64,000 nucleotides of DNA from Hevea brasiliensis (taxonomy: Eukaryota > Streptophyta > Magnoliopsida > Malpighiales > Euphorbiaceae). Every line of letters begins with the position of its first letter. Position 1 is the first letter of the stretch. A program made the position numbers and the translations under genes. The notes below the pieces were generated by a model. It worked only from the letters and a program-made list of their open reading frames with translations. It did no database searches and had not been told where the DNA came from. The DNA lies in NCBI RefSeq assembly GCF_030052815.1, contig NC_079502.1, positions 34,464,050 to 34,528,049 on the forward strand, given 5' to 3'. Of the stretch, positions 10,597-21,580 are shown in pieces.

Positions 10597-13500
10597 TTCC
10601 ATAGAAACTTCATAAAAACTTGTTCTAGTCACTTGGAAAGGAGATTGGTCATCAAAGAAAGAGGAAAAAAAAGGAAATCTCAAAGACACCTGACAAGGTT
10701 AGTGATTTAAGATGTGAAGTTAGTTTAATTGTTGCATTTTTAGCTTGATTAACTTGTAAATAAACTTAAAATGAAAAGAAAATTTATTGAGGAGCCAAAT
10801 TGAAATTCGGCCAGCATGAAGGGGGAGGGTGATTTGCATGATTTGAATGGTTTAAATGGGTTTAGAAACTTAAATTAGTGAGTGGTTATGATTAAAGACC
10901 TTGAAAGTAGCTAAATGCAACAAATGACATGAATTAGGGTTTTGGACATTAGGGTTAGAGACCAAAAATGCAAAAAACTTGTAAATGGTGTCTTTGACCT
11001 AATGTGAAGTGAAAAATGGTCATTTGTGACCTAATTAAGTGTGTTAGAAGTGTTTAAATCAAAGCCAAATTCGGATTGGGTATGAAGCATGACCAAAAGT
11101 CAACTTTAAGGGACCAAAAATGAAAATTTATAAGTCCAATTAATATGGGACCAATTGGGAATGAAAATAGGCACTAAATGACACAATTTTCATTTAGGAA
11201 GCATGCCCAAAAAGTGACTAAAACCTAGTGAACAAATTGACCAAAGTTAGAAAATCTCAGTCTGTCCCTGTATAAACTGACCAAATGAACAGTGTTTGTT
11301 CATTTGGTCATAACTCGAGCTAGGTAGGTCAAAATGACCTGACATTTTACCAGTAGTTAGATGAGATATAGACTTAAAACTTTCATGAAGGACACAAACC
11401 CAAATTATGCCATTAACCAATCAAATTACTGAGCAATGTTGGGTCACTGAATCTGCAGAACTGCAGATTTGCCATATGAACAGTAAAGTTTCAATGGCTA
11501 TAACTCTCGCTAAAAAACTCCAATTTAGGTGATTCTTGAACCGATGGAAACCTAAGAAATAGTAGAACATTTCGTATGAAGAAAATTAGACCAAATTATG
11601 GACGTAACTTGATCAAATTGCTGAATGAAGTTGGATCGATAATCTGCCAGAACCAAAATCTGCAGCATGAACAGTACACATAAACAGTAACTGTATTTTA
11701 GCTATAACTTGAGCCACAAAACTCCAATTGGAGTGATTAAAAAAGAAAAATAAACTTAAGACAATGGGGAACATTTTCTATGAAGAAAGTTTTGTCAAAT
11801 TCCAACATTAAAGTGACCAATGGAACAGTGCAACTTAGGACTCCAAAACTGAAATTTACCAAATTTACCTAAAAGACTTAGAATTTGAGTAAACAACCAA
11901 AACCAACAAGTTTGGTGACCAAAATGTGGTATGTGGGTGAAGTTGGAATTCCCCTACCTATTAAGCCTTAGAAAGTCAACAATTTGACTTGAATAGTGTA
12001 ATGAATAGTAACTCCGAAATGAAAATTTCTAAGAACGTTAGTTTAAGCATATTTGGGCTAGAATTAAGTATTTATGAATTAATTATTGGATTTATGCTAA
12101 TTTATGATACTGAAACACTGTGAAACTGTGTGTTTCAGTGGAAAAGAACACTAGGAAAGAACCCGAGGAATTGAGTCAAGGCCGATAGGCGACTCGCATC
12201 AGGTTTGTGCACAAAAATTTATAAATTATAGTTTTCACAATGAAAATTGATTTGTTATACATTGTGAATATGTTTATTTTATTATGAATTTCGAGAATGT
12301 TGTGCTACCTATTTTACAATGGAGATTTGAAATGAAGCTTGTTTAATTTTCTGCATTGTGAAATTTTTGTGTTAATTATGGGTTTTAAGTACTACGGTGT
12401 TGCCACTTGTGAATGAAAATTTGACTTTAGAAATTGATTGTGTTTCGCATAAAATATTTGAATAACTTGATTTAAATTGTTTTAATTCACACTTGGCATG
12501 GCAATATTAATATGTTCCTCATCCACTTATGGGGTGAGTTTGATATTTTATCAGTTTCCTCTCTCTGTGGCTTCCCAGTCTGAGGGGCGAGTTTGGATGA
12601 GTACTCATTAGCTAGCTAGCCACCTCCCTCATTGATTTCGATTAGTGAGGGTGTTTGCCTTGTCGTGATGTACACACGGCATGTTCGGAAATTTTGTGTC
12701 ATGGCCTAAGTTGTGTTATTGATTGGAAACACTACCTTTATTGAATTATTTAATCAAAGTTGTGTTGTGGTAAGCTTTGAAAATTATGATTTGTTATAAA
12801 TGTGATTTGAAAATTTGAAATATGATTGTGAAATATTTGAATTATGAATTGTTCATGAATGTTTTAAATTATACATTTTATGTTTTATTGTGCACCACTG
12901 AGTATCTTTATACTCAGCGATAGCTTTAACTTGTTGTCGCAGATAGAGAAAAGGACATAGCAGTAGTGTGAGCTGCTACAGTCAGAGAGGAGCACGGTTG
13001 AAGAAATTCTGTATGGGTATTGTCTATACCTTGGTAGTTTAGTTTGATGTAAATATGATAGTATGCATATGTATCTCTGTAGTTTGAGCAGTTGTACAGA
13101 TAAAATTGTAATAATATTATTTTTGAGATTTTGTGTTTGTAAATTAAATAGTGAATGTAAATTAAATATTTAAAATGCAATGTGTATGAGTTTATGAAAT
13201 ATTTTGAGTAATTAATTTTTGATTTGAAATTTGGATTTTGAGTTGAAGTGTTGCCAGGGTTGTTGATTTGAAGTTTGGTGGTTGCGAATGAAGTTGTGAT
13301 TGAGTAATATATTGGAAGTGTTTTTATTTTCAGATTTTGAAGAACTGTTTTCTCAAAATACAGACGGCACTCTGCCGAAATTTTTGTAAAAATTGTAGAG
13401 ATTTTAAATATCCAAAAATTTGATTTGTGTTTGGACTTTAAATAAAGGTTTTTAATAATTGAAAAAAAATTTTACCCACCAATTCCATAATGAACGAAAA

Positions 13501-13614
13501 TTGTTTTAAAAATCCCTTGTAGTATATTTAATGGGTTACCGGTAGGTGAAGTAAGGTAATTCATTAGGTGTACTACAGGAACATGTTACATCTTATGAGG
13601 AGTAGGATGTGACA
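10597..13614 (+). repeat. TRG1 5' LTR, remaining part after Copia-1
   Basis: The sequence matches the right LTR from about 11375 on (17066-19228 there), ending in TACATCTTATGAGGAGTAGG and TGTGACA. Positions 10597 to about 11371 have no partner in the right LTR. The stretch has several diverged copies of a module built around ATAACT..GAGCTA..AACTCCAATT and a 14-bp-arm hairpin. No coding content. Confidence 0.88.
11278..11310. repeat. Perfect 14-bp inverted repeat (hairpin) in the TRG1 LTR
   Basis: The arms TGACCAAATGAACA and TGTTCATTTGGTCA are exact reverse complements around the loop GTGTT. Related hairpins occur in LTRs of Gypsy-1 (37408-37440, imperfect) and Gypsy-2 (51266-51298, 12-bp arms), each followed or preceded by a TAACTC/GAGTTA motif. 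A role is not known. Confidence 0.85.
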
Positions 13615-13621
13615 TGTTTAG

Positions 13622-13633
13622 TGGTATCAGAGC
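13622..13633 (+). other. TRG1 primer-binding site
   Basis: TGGTATCAGAGC starts seven bases after the LTR end (TGTTTAG spacer), as is usual in Tekay/Del-like elements. It is complementary to plant initiator Met-tRNA. Confidence 0.92.
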
Positions 13634-13788
13634 AAAGGTTTTAAAATAAATTTTGAACTGTGAATTTGAAATATTTTGTAGGTAAATACAATTGCTCAAA
13701 TGTTTGATACATATGACATATTTACATCGTGAATATGCACTAACGGAGGTTAACCTCCTTGTGTTTGTTCTCAGAGAGTAGAAAACTT

Positions 13789-15089
13789 ATGAAAAACGGA
13801 ATGGAAGGGGGAGATCATTCCGTAGAGCAATCTGTCGAGGCTGAGGTTCAAGGAGAAGCCCCAGCACTCCAGAATGTGAGTGGGTCAGCCACTCTAGCTC
13901 CTCCTCAAGCACTGCAGTTCCCTGCTCAGTTTGCATAGCAGATGGCTGCATTCTTTCAGCAAATGGCGAGAAGTGTGCCACCCCAAGCTCAGATGCAAGC
14001 ACCTGTAGCATAACCACAGTTACCGGCTCAGCAATATGAGAAGTTAATGAAATTTGGGGCTATAGAATTCAAAGGAACAATGGATCCACTGGAAGCAGAA
14101 TAGTGGTTAGAGAGGATGGAACGGGTTTTCAGAAAATTACAGTGTGCTGAAGAGTTGAAATTTGAATATTCAGTATCACTTCTGCATGGAGATGCATATG
14201 AGTGGTAGAAGACCATCCCCTATAGTCTGGCAGAGCCACCAGTCCTCACATGGGCAGACTTTTTAAGGGAATTTCGGTAAAAATGGGTCCCTGATACTTA
14301 TGTAGATATGAAGCTGCAAGAGTTTTTAAGTTTGAAGCAAGGGGATAGAACTGTAGCAGAGTATGAGCGGGACTTTTCAAGGCTAAGCCATTATGCTGGA
14401 AGCTTAGTTTCCACCCCCAGAAACCGGTGTAAGAGATTTGAGGCTAGGTTGAGGCCTAGCTTAAGAATGCAAGTGGTAGGATTCAGACACTATAATTTTT
14501 CTGAATTGATTTCACAAGTCCTGGAACTGGAAAGGATAGAATCAGAATGGGCAGTGAAAAAGAGTACATAAGAGAAAGAAAAAACTGAAAAGGTTACTGG
14601 CCAAGCTACTGATAGTGGCTCTGGGAAAAGAAAACATTTTGGAGGGTCTAGCTCACGCCAATCAGGTAGAGGTAGATCTTCTGGACAGAAACCATCCCAA
14701 TCTGATCAGCAAACTCAACAGACACGCAGAAAAACGCTGTCCGATTGACTTTGCGAGGCTTGTGGTAAACCACATAGTGGAGTATGTTATAGAGCTGTAG
14801 GAGCATGTTTCAATTGTGGAGGGACTGGTCATTTTGCTAAGGATTGCATAAGTCCACGCCGTTATGGATCATTTACCACGTCAAAAGGATCAGCTCAAGT
14901 TTCTACCCCGAAGAGTTCACAGCAGTTGGTAGAGACAGAGGCAGAGGTAGGGGTAGTACACCTGGAAGTCACAGTACTGTGAATCAACCAGGACAAGGTG
15001 ATGCTTCAGTGAGAGTATATACTATGCGACAGAGGAATGAGGATGAAACTTCTAACATGGTTGCTGGTATTTTCTCGATTCTTGACTAA
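13789..15089 (+). pseudogene. TRG1 gag remnant with two cysteine clusters
   Basis: From the ATG the whole reading stays in one frame, broken only by stop codons (near 13936, 14010, 14101, 14206, 14278, 14569 and 14745, plus one after the knuckle). The gypsy capsid domain is clear: QQYEKLMKFGAIEFKG, FEYSVSLLHGDAYEW, PPVLTWADFLREF, YVDMKLQEFLSLKQGDRTV and SELISQVLELERIES. Two cysteine clusters follow: CEACGKPHSGVC (14752 on) and the CCHC knuckle CFNCGGTGHFAKDC (14806-14847, intact). It ends at SILD, where Gypsy-O continues into protease. Most stops replace Q or W. Gag would package element RNA in the cytoplasm. Confidence 0.88.
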
Positions 15090-16384
15090 GATATGACTAT
15101 GTATTAAAAAAAAAATAATAATAACAATAATTTTGATATGTTAGTGACTAGTCTTTTTAAAAGTAATTTTGAATGAGTTTGTCAATGAAAAGTATTTGCT
15201 AGCACACAAGAATTTGTAAAGTTAATTAGTAGGCCTAATTAGGTAAGGTAAGAGAACCTAAAAGTAAGTTATAGTAATATAGCTACCTTAGATGTGGGTA
15301 AAGGTATTACTGCTGATAGATGTCAGTGGGTACCATAATCAAAATAAGTTTGAGAAATTAGTGGATTTGAAAGAAATAAGATATAGGGAAGTTTAATCTA
15401 TTGGGATGTATCATAGTAACTATGCAATATTCTTAATGTTTGTGCTATAAGCTGTAGATTATAGTACTGACTTGGGATTTATTGTGTAGAGCTACGTACT
15501 ACCCAATAGTGTACAAGGATAAGAATAGTCGCAAACGACATCTATTTTGGTACAGTTATAATAAAATAAAGTTTTCTTATTAGAAAGGAGTTTGAAAATC
15601 CTAACCTGGGATTTAAAACTCTAAAGTTAGAATATTGCAAGGTTATAGTTCAGTACAAAAGAAAATAATGATTACACATTAGTGCAAAATAAGCTATAGA
15701 ATATCGATAAAAAGAAAGAAATAAATAAAACAGTAAGAAATGAGAAAAATACTAGATGAGAATTTGCCACCAGGGTAAACAACTTACTTAAGACGCGTAA
15801 TGATATCCCGAACTATTTTATCAAGAAGGAAATAAGTTAAACAGAAGCAAACAAGATAATGCAAAATAGCACATAGGCCTTGGTTATAAATGGAGATAGT
15901 AAGATAATGGTTATGGACCTATAGCCAAGAAAGAGATAAGCAGTTCATAAATGACCAACAAGGTCATTTAAGAAAAAAGACTATAAAGGAAAATAATTGT
16001 TAAAACAATAACAATAAAAGACTAAAATATTCTAAACTAAACTGAAGGTTGCATCAAATGATCAAGAGATTTGATAAGAAAAGAGTAAAACTAAGTTCTC
16101 ACCCATAGGACCATACGAGGTTCTAGAAAGAGTGGATCCACTAGCACACAGATTTGCTTACCTCTAAAATTGAAATGAATTTGAATCTAACTTATGATAG
16201 AAGCTCATAAGAAACTTGGCACATGATGTGAGCAATCGATGAGTAAATAGTATAGGTTAAAGTACTGTGGAGCCATCATTCAGGCTAGGAAGCTACTAAG
16301 GAGCGTGAATAGGACATGAGGAGACAGCACCCACAACTGTTCAGAGACTAATACTAGATAAAATTTTGAGGACGAAATTATTTT
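15090..16384 (+). other. Non-coding internal block of TRG1, shared with TRG2
   Basis: No reading frame is kept. An A-rich run (15103-15130) starts the block. Parts between about 15410 and 15680 align well by eye with the reverse complement of about 30600-30900 in TRG2, for example ATTATAGTACTGACTTG and GTGTAGAGCTACGTACTAC. The block starts at the point where protease should begin and ends in a chromodomain remnant, so RT, RNase H and the integrase core are absent. Shared non-coding sequence in two separate insertions means that the loss predates both. Confidence 0.7.
16262..16348 (+). pseudogene. Chromodomain tail remnant in TRG1
   Basis: One frame reads VLWSHHSG, stop, EATKERE, stop, DMRRQHPQLF, which matches the last part of the Tekay/Del chromodomain (in Gypsy-1: KVLWRHHNTEEATWESEE..RQQFPQLF). 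It shows that the ancestor of TRG1 carried a full pol ending in a chromodomain, which binds modified histones and steers integration to heterochromatin. Confidence 0.75.
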
Positions 16385-16399
16385 AAGGGGGGGGAGAAT
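16385..16399 (+). other. TRG1 polypurine tract
   Basis: AAGGGGGGGGAGAAT lies directly before the 3' LTR. The same arrangement precedes the TRG2 LTR. Confidence 0.85.
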
Positions 16400-19228
16400 T
16401 GTAACACCCCTATTTGCATAGCCTGGTATATTTCACTGTTCCGGTGACCGGAGTCGGTCCGGACAATTAAGGGGATTAGAATCATACTTAAGACAACTAG
16501 ATAAACCATAAATACAAATAATTAGTAATGTCCAATTAGTTAAGTATAAACAAGAAAAACTGAACATAAGAAGTTCAACGAGCCGAGAGTCACAACGATG
16601 GGTGACCTTCTCGGGAACGACTGCGAAGTTGATTTAAACTCAAATTTCGGACCGTAAAATGTGACGCAGCAGTCCTTAGGACCCTTATAAACACAGTGGA
16701 AAAGAGAAAATCATGAAAAAGAACTGTTAAGCCAGTCAAATAATTAGGTCAGGGAGCCAGAAGAAATACTGAATTATTTGCAAACCGGGATGAATCGGTG
16801 AGGGGCAATTTGGTCAATTGACCCCGAGAGCTGACTCCTGACCTAACTGTCAAATAAAATCGGAGAAAAGAAAATTTCGGAATCGAAAATTAAATTTAAG
16901 AACTAATAGAAAAATAAAAAAAAAAGAAAATGGAAAAGTAAAAAGGTGATGACATCATGCATGACCTCATGCATGATGCCATAAAGAATAAAATTAATTT
17001 ATTTACTTATTTAGATTTTTGGGTCTTCCATAAGGATAAAAACAAAATAAAGAAAAGAAAAAATAGACCTAAAATTTTTATGAAGAACACAAACCCAAAT
17101 TATGCCATTAACCAAGTCATTTGGCCACCCAAAATTAGTGACCTAAAACTGCCAGAACCAGAATTTGCCTAGAAATCTGGGTTAAGTCCAATCCGGTAGC
17201 CATGTTTCAAATGGCTATAACTTGAGCTAAAAAACTCCAATTGGTGTGATTCAAAAAGGAGAATAAAGTTAAGACAATAGGAAACATTTTCTATGAAGGA
17301 AGTTTTGCCAAATTCTAACAGAAAAATGACCAATGGAACAGTGCAACTTAAGACACCAAAACTGAAAATTTGCAAATTTGCCTAAAAGACTTAGAATTTG
17401 ATTAAACAACCAAAACCAACAAATTTAGTAACCAAAATGTGGTATGTGGGTGAAGTTGGAATTCCCATACCTATTAAGCCTTAGAAAGTCAACAAATTGA
17501 CTTGAATAGTGTTGTGAATAGTAACCCAAAACACAAATTTTAAAGAATGTCAAGTTTAGCTCATAGAGTTAGGTAAAAGTGAATTTAAATTTATTTTTGG
17601 ATTTATGCTAAGTTATGGTATTGAAACATTGTGAAACTGTGTGTTTCAGTGGAAAGGAACACCGGGAAAGAACCCGAGGAATCGAGTCAAGGCTGAGAGG
17701 CGACTCGTATAAGGTTTGCGCACAACTAACTATTTTGTTACTTTTCACTTCTAAATTGATTTGAACAAGTTTATTTTATGATTTATAATTTTGTTGTATT
17801 GAGGATTTTAATTTTTTGAATGAAATTGTATAAATTAAATGTAAATTTTTTTTTTTATGCATTTAAGGATTTATTGCATGGTTTTGAGGATTGTAAATTT
17901 TAAGTTTGATATGTTGCCAACCTTGAGCATGAATTTATGATGATTAAATATGTTGATGATTTGTAAACACTTTGTAAATAGAAATTATTTTGAATATGAT
18001 TTGAAACCACAGTTGACATGGCAAAATTTATTGTGAATTCTCATTAATTTGTCTAGTGAGATATCTCCTCCACTAGATGGGGCGAGTTCCTTCCTCTCTG
18101 GCTTGCCAGTTGGGGAAGAGTTTGAATGAGTACTCATATATACTAGCTAGTATTTGTTCCTCCCTCTTAGCCTCGGTTATTGGGAGAGTATGAAATGTCG
18201 TGGTGTACAACACGGCATCTTTGAATTTTGGGTCATGGGTTCAACTGTATGAATTGTTAGCAACGCCCTTTAAATTATGCATAGTTTGATAAATTGTGGT
18301 TGAGATAAATAATTTGTCAGTGATTCAAAATATTTTTGTATTGTTTTGGGATTTAAAAGAAATATAGATAAATAGTTACTATTTGATCAAAATGTTATTC
18401 AAATGAATAATTTGCATGAATGAAAATATTGATTTCTGAATGTTATGAATTTTGAAGAATTTAGAAATTTTAAATTTTTATTTGTTATGAATTGTCAAGC
18501 ATAACTTGTATTAAGTTTTAAACCACTGAGTTCACCACTCAACGATAGCTTTGTATACTGTCGCAGGTGAAAGAAAATATAAAGCAGCTGAGCAATATTA
18601 CTAAAAGGCATAGTGAGACTATCTTCGGGTATATCATAGGTATACCCTTGTACTTTAGATTTTGATGTAATTCTGTAATTGTATGTATGAAATTTACTTT
18701 GAGCAGTTGTACCAACTCTTTTGTAATATATTTTTGGATTGTAATGAAATACAAATTATTATAAGTTTTGCACTACTAAATTTTTTTTATGATCCCATGA
18801 ATGTAAATATTAATTTTGTTACTTTAATAAGAGGTTTCAATGTTTGATTTAATTTAAACTGTGTATTGAGTTGCTTATGTTGATTTGTGATATGAGATTG
18901 AATAATGGAGTTGTGATTGAGAAAAATATTGGGAGTGTTTTTATTTTCAAGTTTTGAAGAACTGTTTTCTCAAAATATAGACAGCACTCTACAGAAATTT
19001 TTGTAAAAAATTACGGAGATTTTAAATATCTAAAAATTTGATTTATGTTTGGCTTTAAATAAAGGTTTTTAATATCTGAGAAAATTTTACCCACTAATTT
19101 AAAAATGAACGAAAATTATTTCAAAATCCCTTGTAGTATATTTAATGGGTTACCGGTAGGCGAAGTATGGTAATTCATTAGGTGTACTACGGGAGCATGT
19201 TACATCTTACGAGGAGTAGGGTGTGACA
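16400..19228 (+). repeat. TRG1 3' LTR, with internal deletion
   Basis: It starts TGTAACACCCCTATTTGCA and ends TGTGACA. At about 17065 it jumps from the AGAAAAGAAAAAA tract to TAGACCTAAAA, which in the left LTR lies about 0.9 kb further on (disregarding Copia-1). The RY-type palindrome is kept at 16954-16977; the 14-bp hairpin is lost with the deletion. Confidence 0.9.
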
Positions 19229-19233
19229 AAAAT

Positions 19234-19740
19234 TCACACTTCGATAGCTTGGCATACAACTGTTTTTCCCTTAAAGTTTGCAGTACAATCCGCAGGTGCC
19301 TGTCATGTTCCTCTGCATTCTTCGAATATACCAAAATGTCTTCAATAAACACCACAACAAACTGATCTAAAAATGGCCTGAAGATAGTATTCATCAGGTC
19401 CATAAAAGCAGCTGGTGCATTGGTTAACCCGAATGGCATAACCAGGATCTCATAGTGGCCATATCGAGTTCTAAAAGCAGTTTTCAGAATGTTTTACTAT
19501 TGTACCTTCAACTGATAATACCAGGATCTTAAGTCAATTTTGGAGAATACAGATGCACCCTTCAACTGGTCAAATAAATCATTTATGTAAGGCAATGGAT
19601 ATCTGTACTTTATTGTCACCTTATTCAACTGCCTATAGTCGACACACAGACAGAGAGTATCATCTTTCTTCTTAACAAACAACACTAATGCTCCCCAAGC
19701 TGACACACTAGGGTGGATGAAGCCCTTGTTAAGCAATTCT
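19234..19740 (-). pseudogene. Gypsy-O reverse transcriptase, catalytic part
   Basis: Minus-strand motifs: [97 protein letters not shown] and [15 protein letters not shown]. The active-site box reads FIED instead of the usual (Y/F)xDD, so a catalytic aspartate is replaced by glutamate. Stops lie near 19494 (after LKVQ) and at the junction with the protease linker. The gene continues at 1-223 beyond TRG1. Confidence 0.9.
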
Positions 19741-20430
19741 TGTAATTATACCTTCAGCTCTTTCAATTCAGCAGGTGCCATTCTATACGGAGTAATGGAG
19801 ATTAGGTCCACACCAGGCATAACCTCTATTTCAAACTGCACTTCTCTTTTCGGAGGTAACCCTGACAATTCTTCAGGAAACACATTCATAAAGTCACATA
19901 CTATAGGAATGTCCCTTAATGCTGGACTCCCTACTTTGGTGTCTATCACGTGGACCAAATATGCTTCACACTCCTTCCGAATCATTTTCTTAGCAAGTGC
20001 AGCTGAAATGAGATTTGATGGCAATAATTTCCTCTCCCCATGTATTACTAAATCACCGTATTGAGAAAGACCAAAAGTGACTACTGTCTTCAGTTTAATG
20101 TCAATCATAACATGATGTCTGGCTAACCAATCTATACCTAAGAAGATATCATAATATCTGAAGGGCATTTCAATCAAGTCGAATAGAAAAGTATGTCCTT
20201 AGATCACCATAGGACAATCCTTATACATTCTGTTTACCCTAACCTCTTGTCCTAATGGACTAGTTACTAGCACCTCAAAATCCATTTTCACATAGGGGAT
20301 AGTAATAAAACAAGTGATGCGGGCACTAATATAAGAATGAGTATATCCGAGATCAAATAGCACATACACATCTTGTTCAAAGATAGAAAGTGTACTAGCT
20401 ATAATATCAGATGTTTCTGCCTCTTCTCTC
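19741..20430 (-). pseudogene. Gypsy-O protease and protease-RT linker
   Basis: The aspartic protease box reads LFDLGYTHSYIS where the family has D-x-G-S/A-T-H-S, so the residue after the glycine is altered. IDWLARHHVMID, ECEAYLVHVIDT, DIPIVCDFMNVFPEELSGLPP and ISITPYRMAPAELKELK follow, as expected up to the RT N-terminus. In-frame stops lie near 20200 (after CPMVI) and just after ELKV. Protease would cut the gag-pol polyprotein. Confidence 0.85.
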
Positions 20431-21580
20431 TGCTGCATAGTATATACTCTGGTTGGAGCACTACCTTGCTCTGACTGATTAACTGTACCCTGACTACCTG
20501 AGGTACTAGCCCTACCTTTGCCTCTGCCTCTACTAGCTAGCTGTAAACCTCTGGTAGCATAACCTTGGACTAACCCTTCAGTGGTAGTGGATGGCCCAGA
20601 TCTGCGAGTACTGGTATAATCCTTCACAAAATGCCCTGTACCACCACAAATAAAGTAGGCTCTAGTGGCTTTGTAACATACCCCTCCATGGTTCTTACCA
20701 CATGTCTCACATGGATGGGGAGGGAGAGAACTCCTGGTCATCTGCTGACCAGATCGAGGCAGTCTTTGTCCTAAAAATCTTCCCCTACCAGATTTTTTTC
20801 TGCTCTGTTCCTCTTACCAGTATTACCACTGAAACTCTGATCCACTGATTTCTCACTCTTCTCCTTTTATGTCTTCTCTTTCATAGGCGCCCCTTCTGAT
20901 TCTATCCTTTCTAACTCTAGGGCTTGAGATATCAGTTCAGAAAAATTATCATGCCAGAATTTGACCACTTGCATTCTCAAACTAGGCTTCAACCCGGTCT
21001 CAAACCATTTACATCTTTCTCTACTGGTAGTGAATAGGCTCCTGGCATAGTGACTCAGGCGGTAAAATTCCCTTTCATACTCTGCCATTATTCGGCTCCC
21101 CTGTTTCAAACTTAAGAATTCTTGCAGCTTCATATCCACATACGTATACGGAACATATTTTTGCTTGAACTCCCTAAGGAAGTCATCCCATGTCAGTACC
21201 GAGGGTTCCAACAAACTATGGGGGATGGTCTTCCACCAGTCATAAGCATCCCCCTGTAGTAGTGAAATTGAGTACTCAAACTTTAATTCTTCTGTGCAGT
21301 GTAGCTTTTTAAACACCCTTTCCATTCCTTCTAACCACTGCTCTATTTCTAAAGGGTCCACTGTACCCTTAAACTCAGTAGCCCCATATTTGATCAGCTT
21401 GTCATACTGCCTAGTTGGAGGCTGGGGTTGCACATCTGGTTGTTCAGTTGGGGCTTGGGTTGGCATATTCCCAGCCATTTGTTAGAATAAAGCAGTCATT
21501 TTTTGAGCAAATTATGCAAGGAATTGCTGCATGGGTGTAGCTGAAGGAGTGGAAGCTTGGATTAAAGGGCATTAGGAGCT
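20431..21580 (-). pseudogene. Gypsy-O gag, cut by Copia-2
   Basis: The capsid domain is well preserved on the minus strand: RQYDKLIKYGATEFKG, VDPLEIEQWLEGMERVF, GDAYDWWKTIPHSLLEPS, LTWDDFLREFKQKYVP and SELISQALELERIESEGAP. After frame breaks near 20750-20870 the cysteine region reads CETCGKNHGGVC, then YFICGGTGHFVKDY: the first and last cysteines of the CCHC knuckle are tyrosine. The N-terminal part reaches PMQQFLA and ends at about 21580, where Copia-2 begins. The 5' end and 5' LTR would lie right of the window. Confidence 0.88.

Larger units (their letters stand above)
224..19228 (+). mobile_element. TRG1: gag-only LTR retrotransposon (TR-GAG-like), interrupted by Copia-1
   Basis: The element is bounded by TGTAACACCCC at the left and GGTGTGACA at the right, with an exact 5-bp duplication AAAAT at 219-223 and 19229-19233. 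It has a Met-tRNA primer site after the left LTR and a polypurine tract before the right LTR, so it runs on the plus strand. Without Copia-1 the left LTR is about 3.8 kb. The right LTR is 2.83 kb because it has lost about 0.9-1 kb. The internal region is only about 2.8 kb: a gag remnant, then a non-coding block with a chromodomain tail. No RT or integrase core is present, so it must have been mobilised in trans. Family knowledge: gag-only terminal-repeat elements are known in plants. Assigning it to that group is my inference. Confidence 0.88.
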
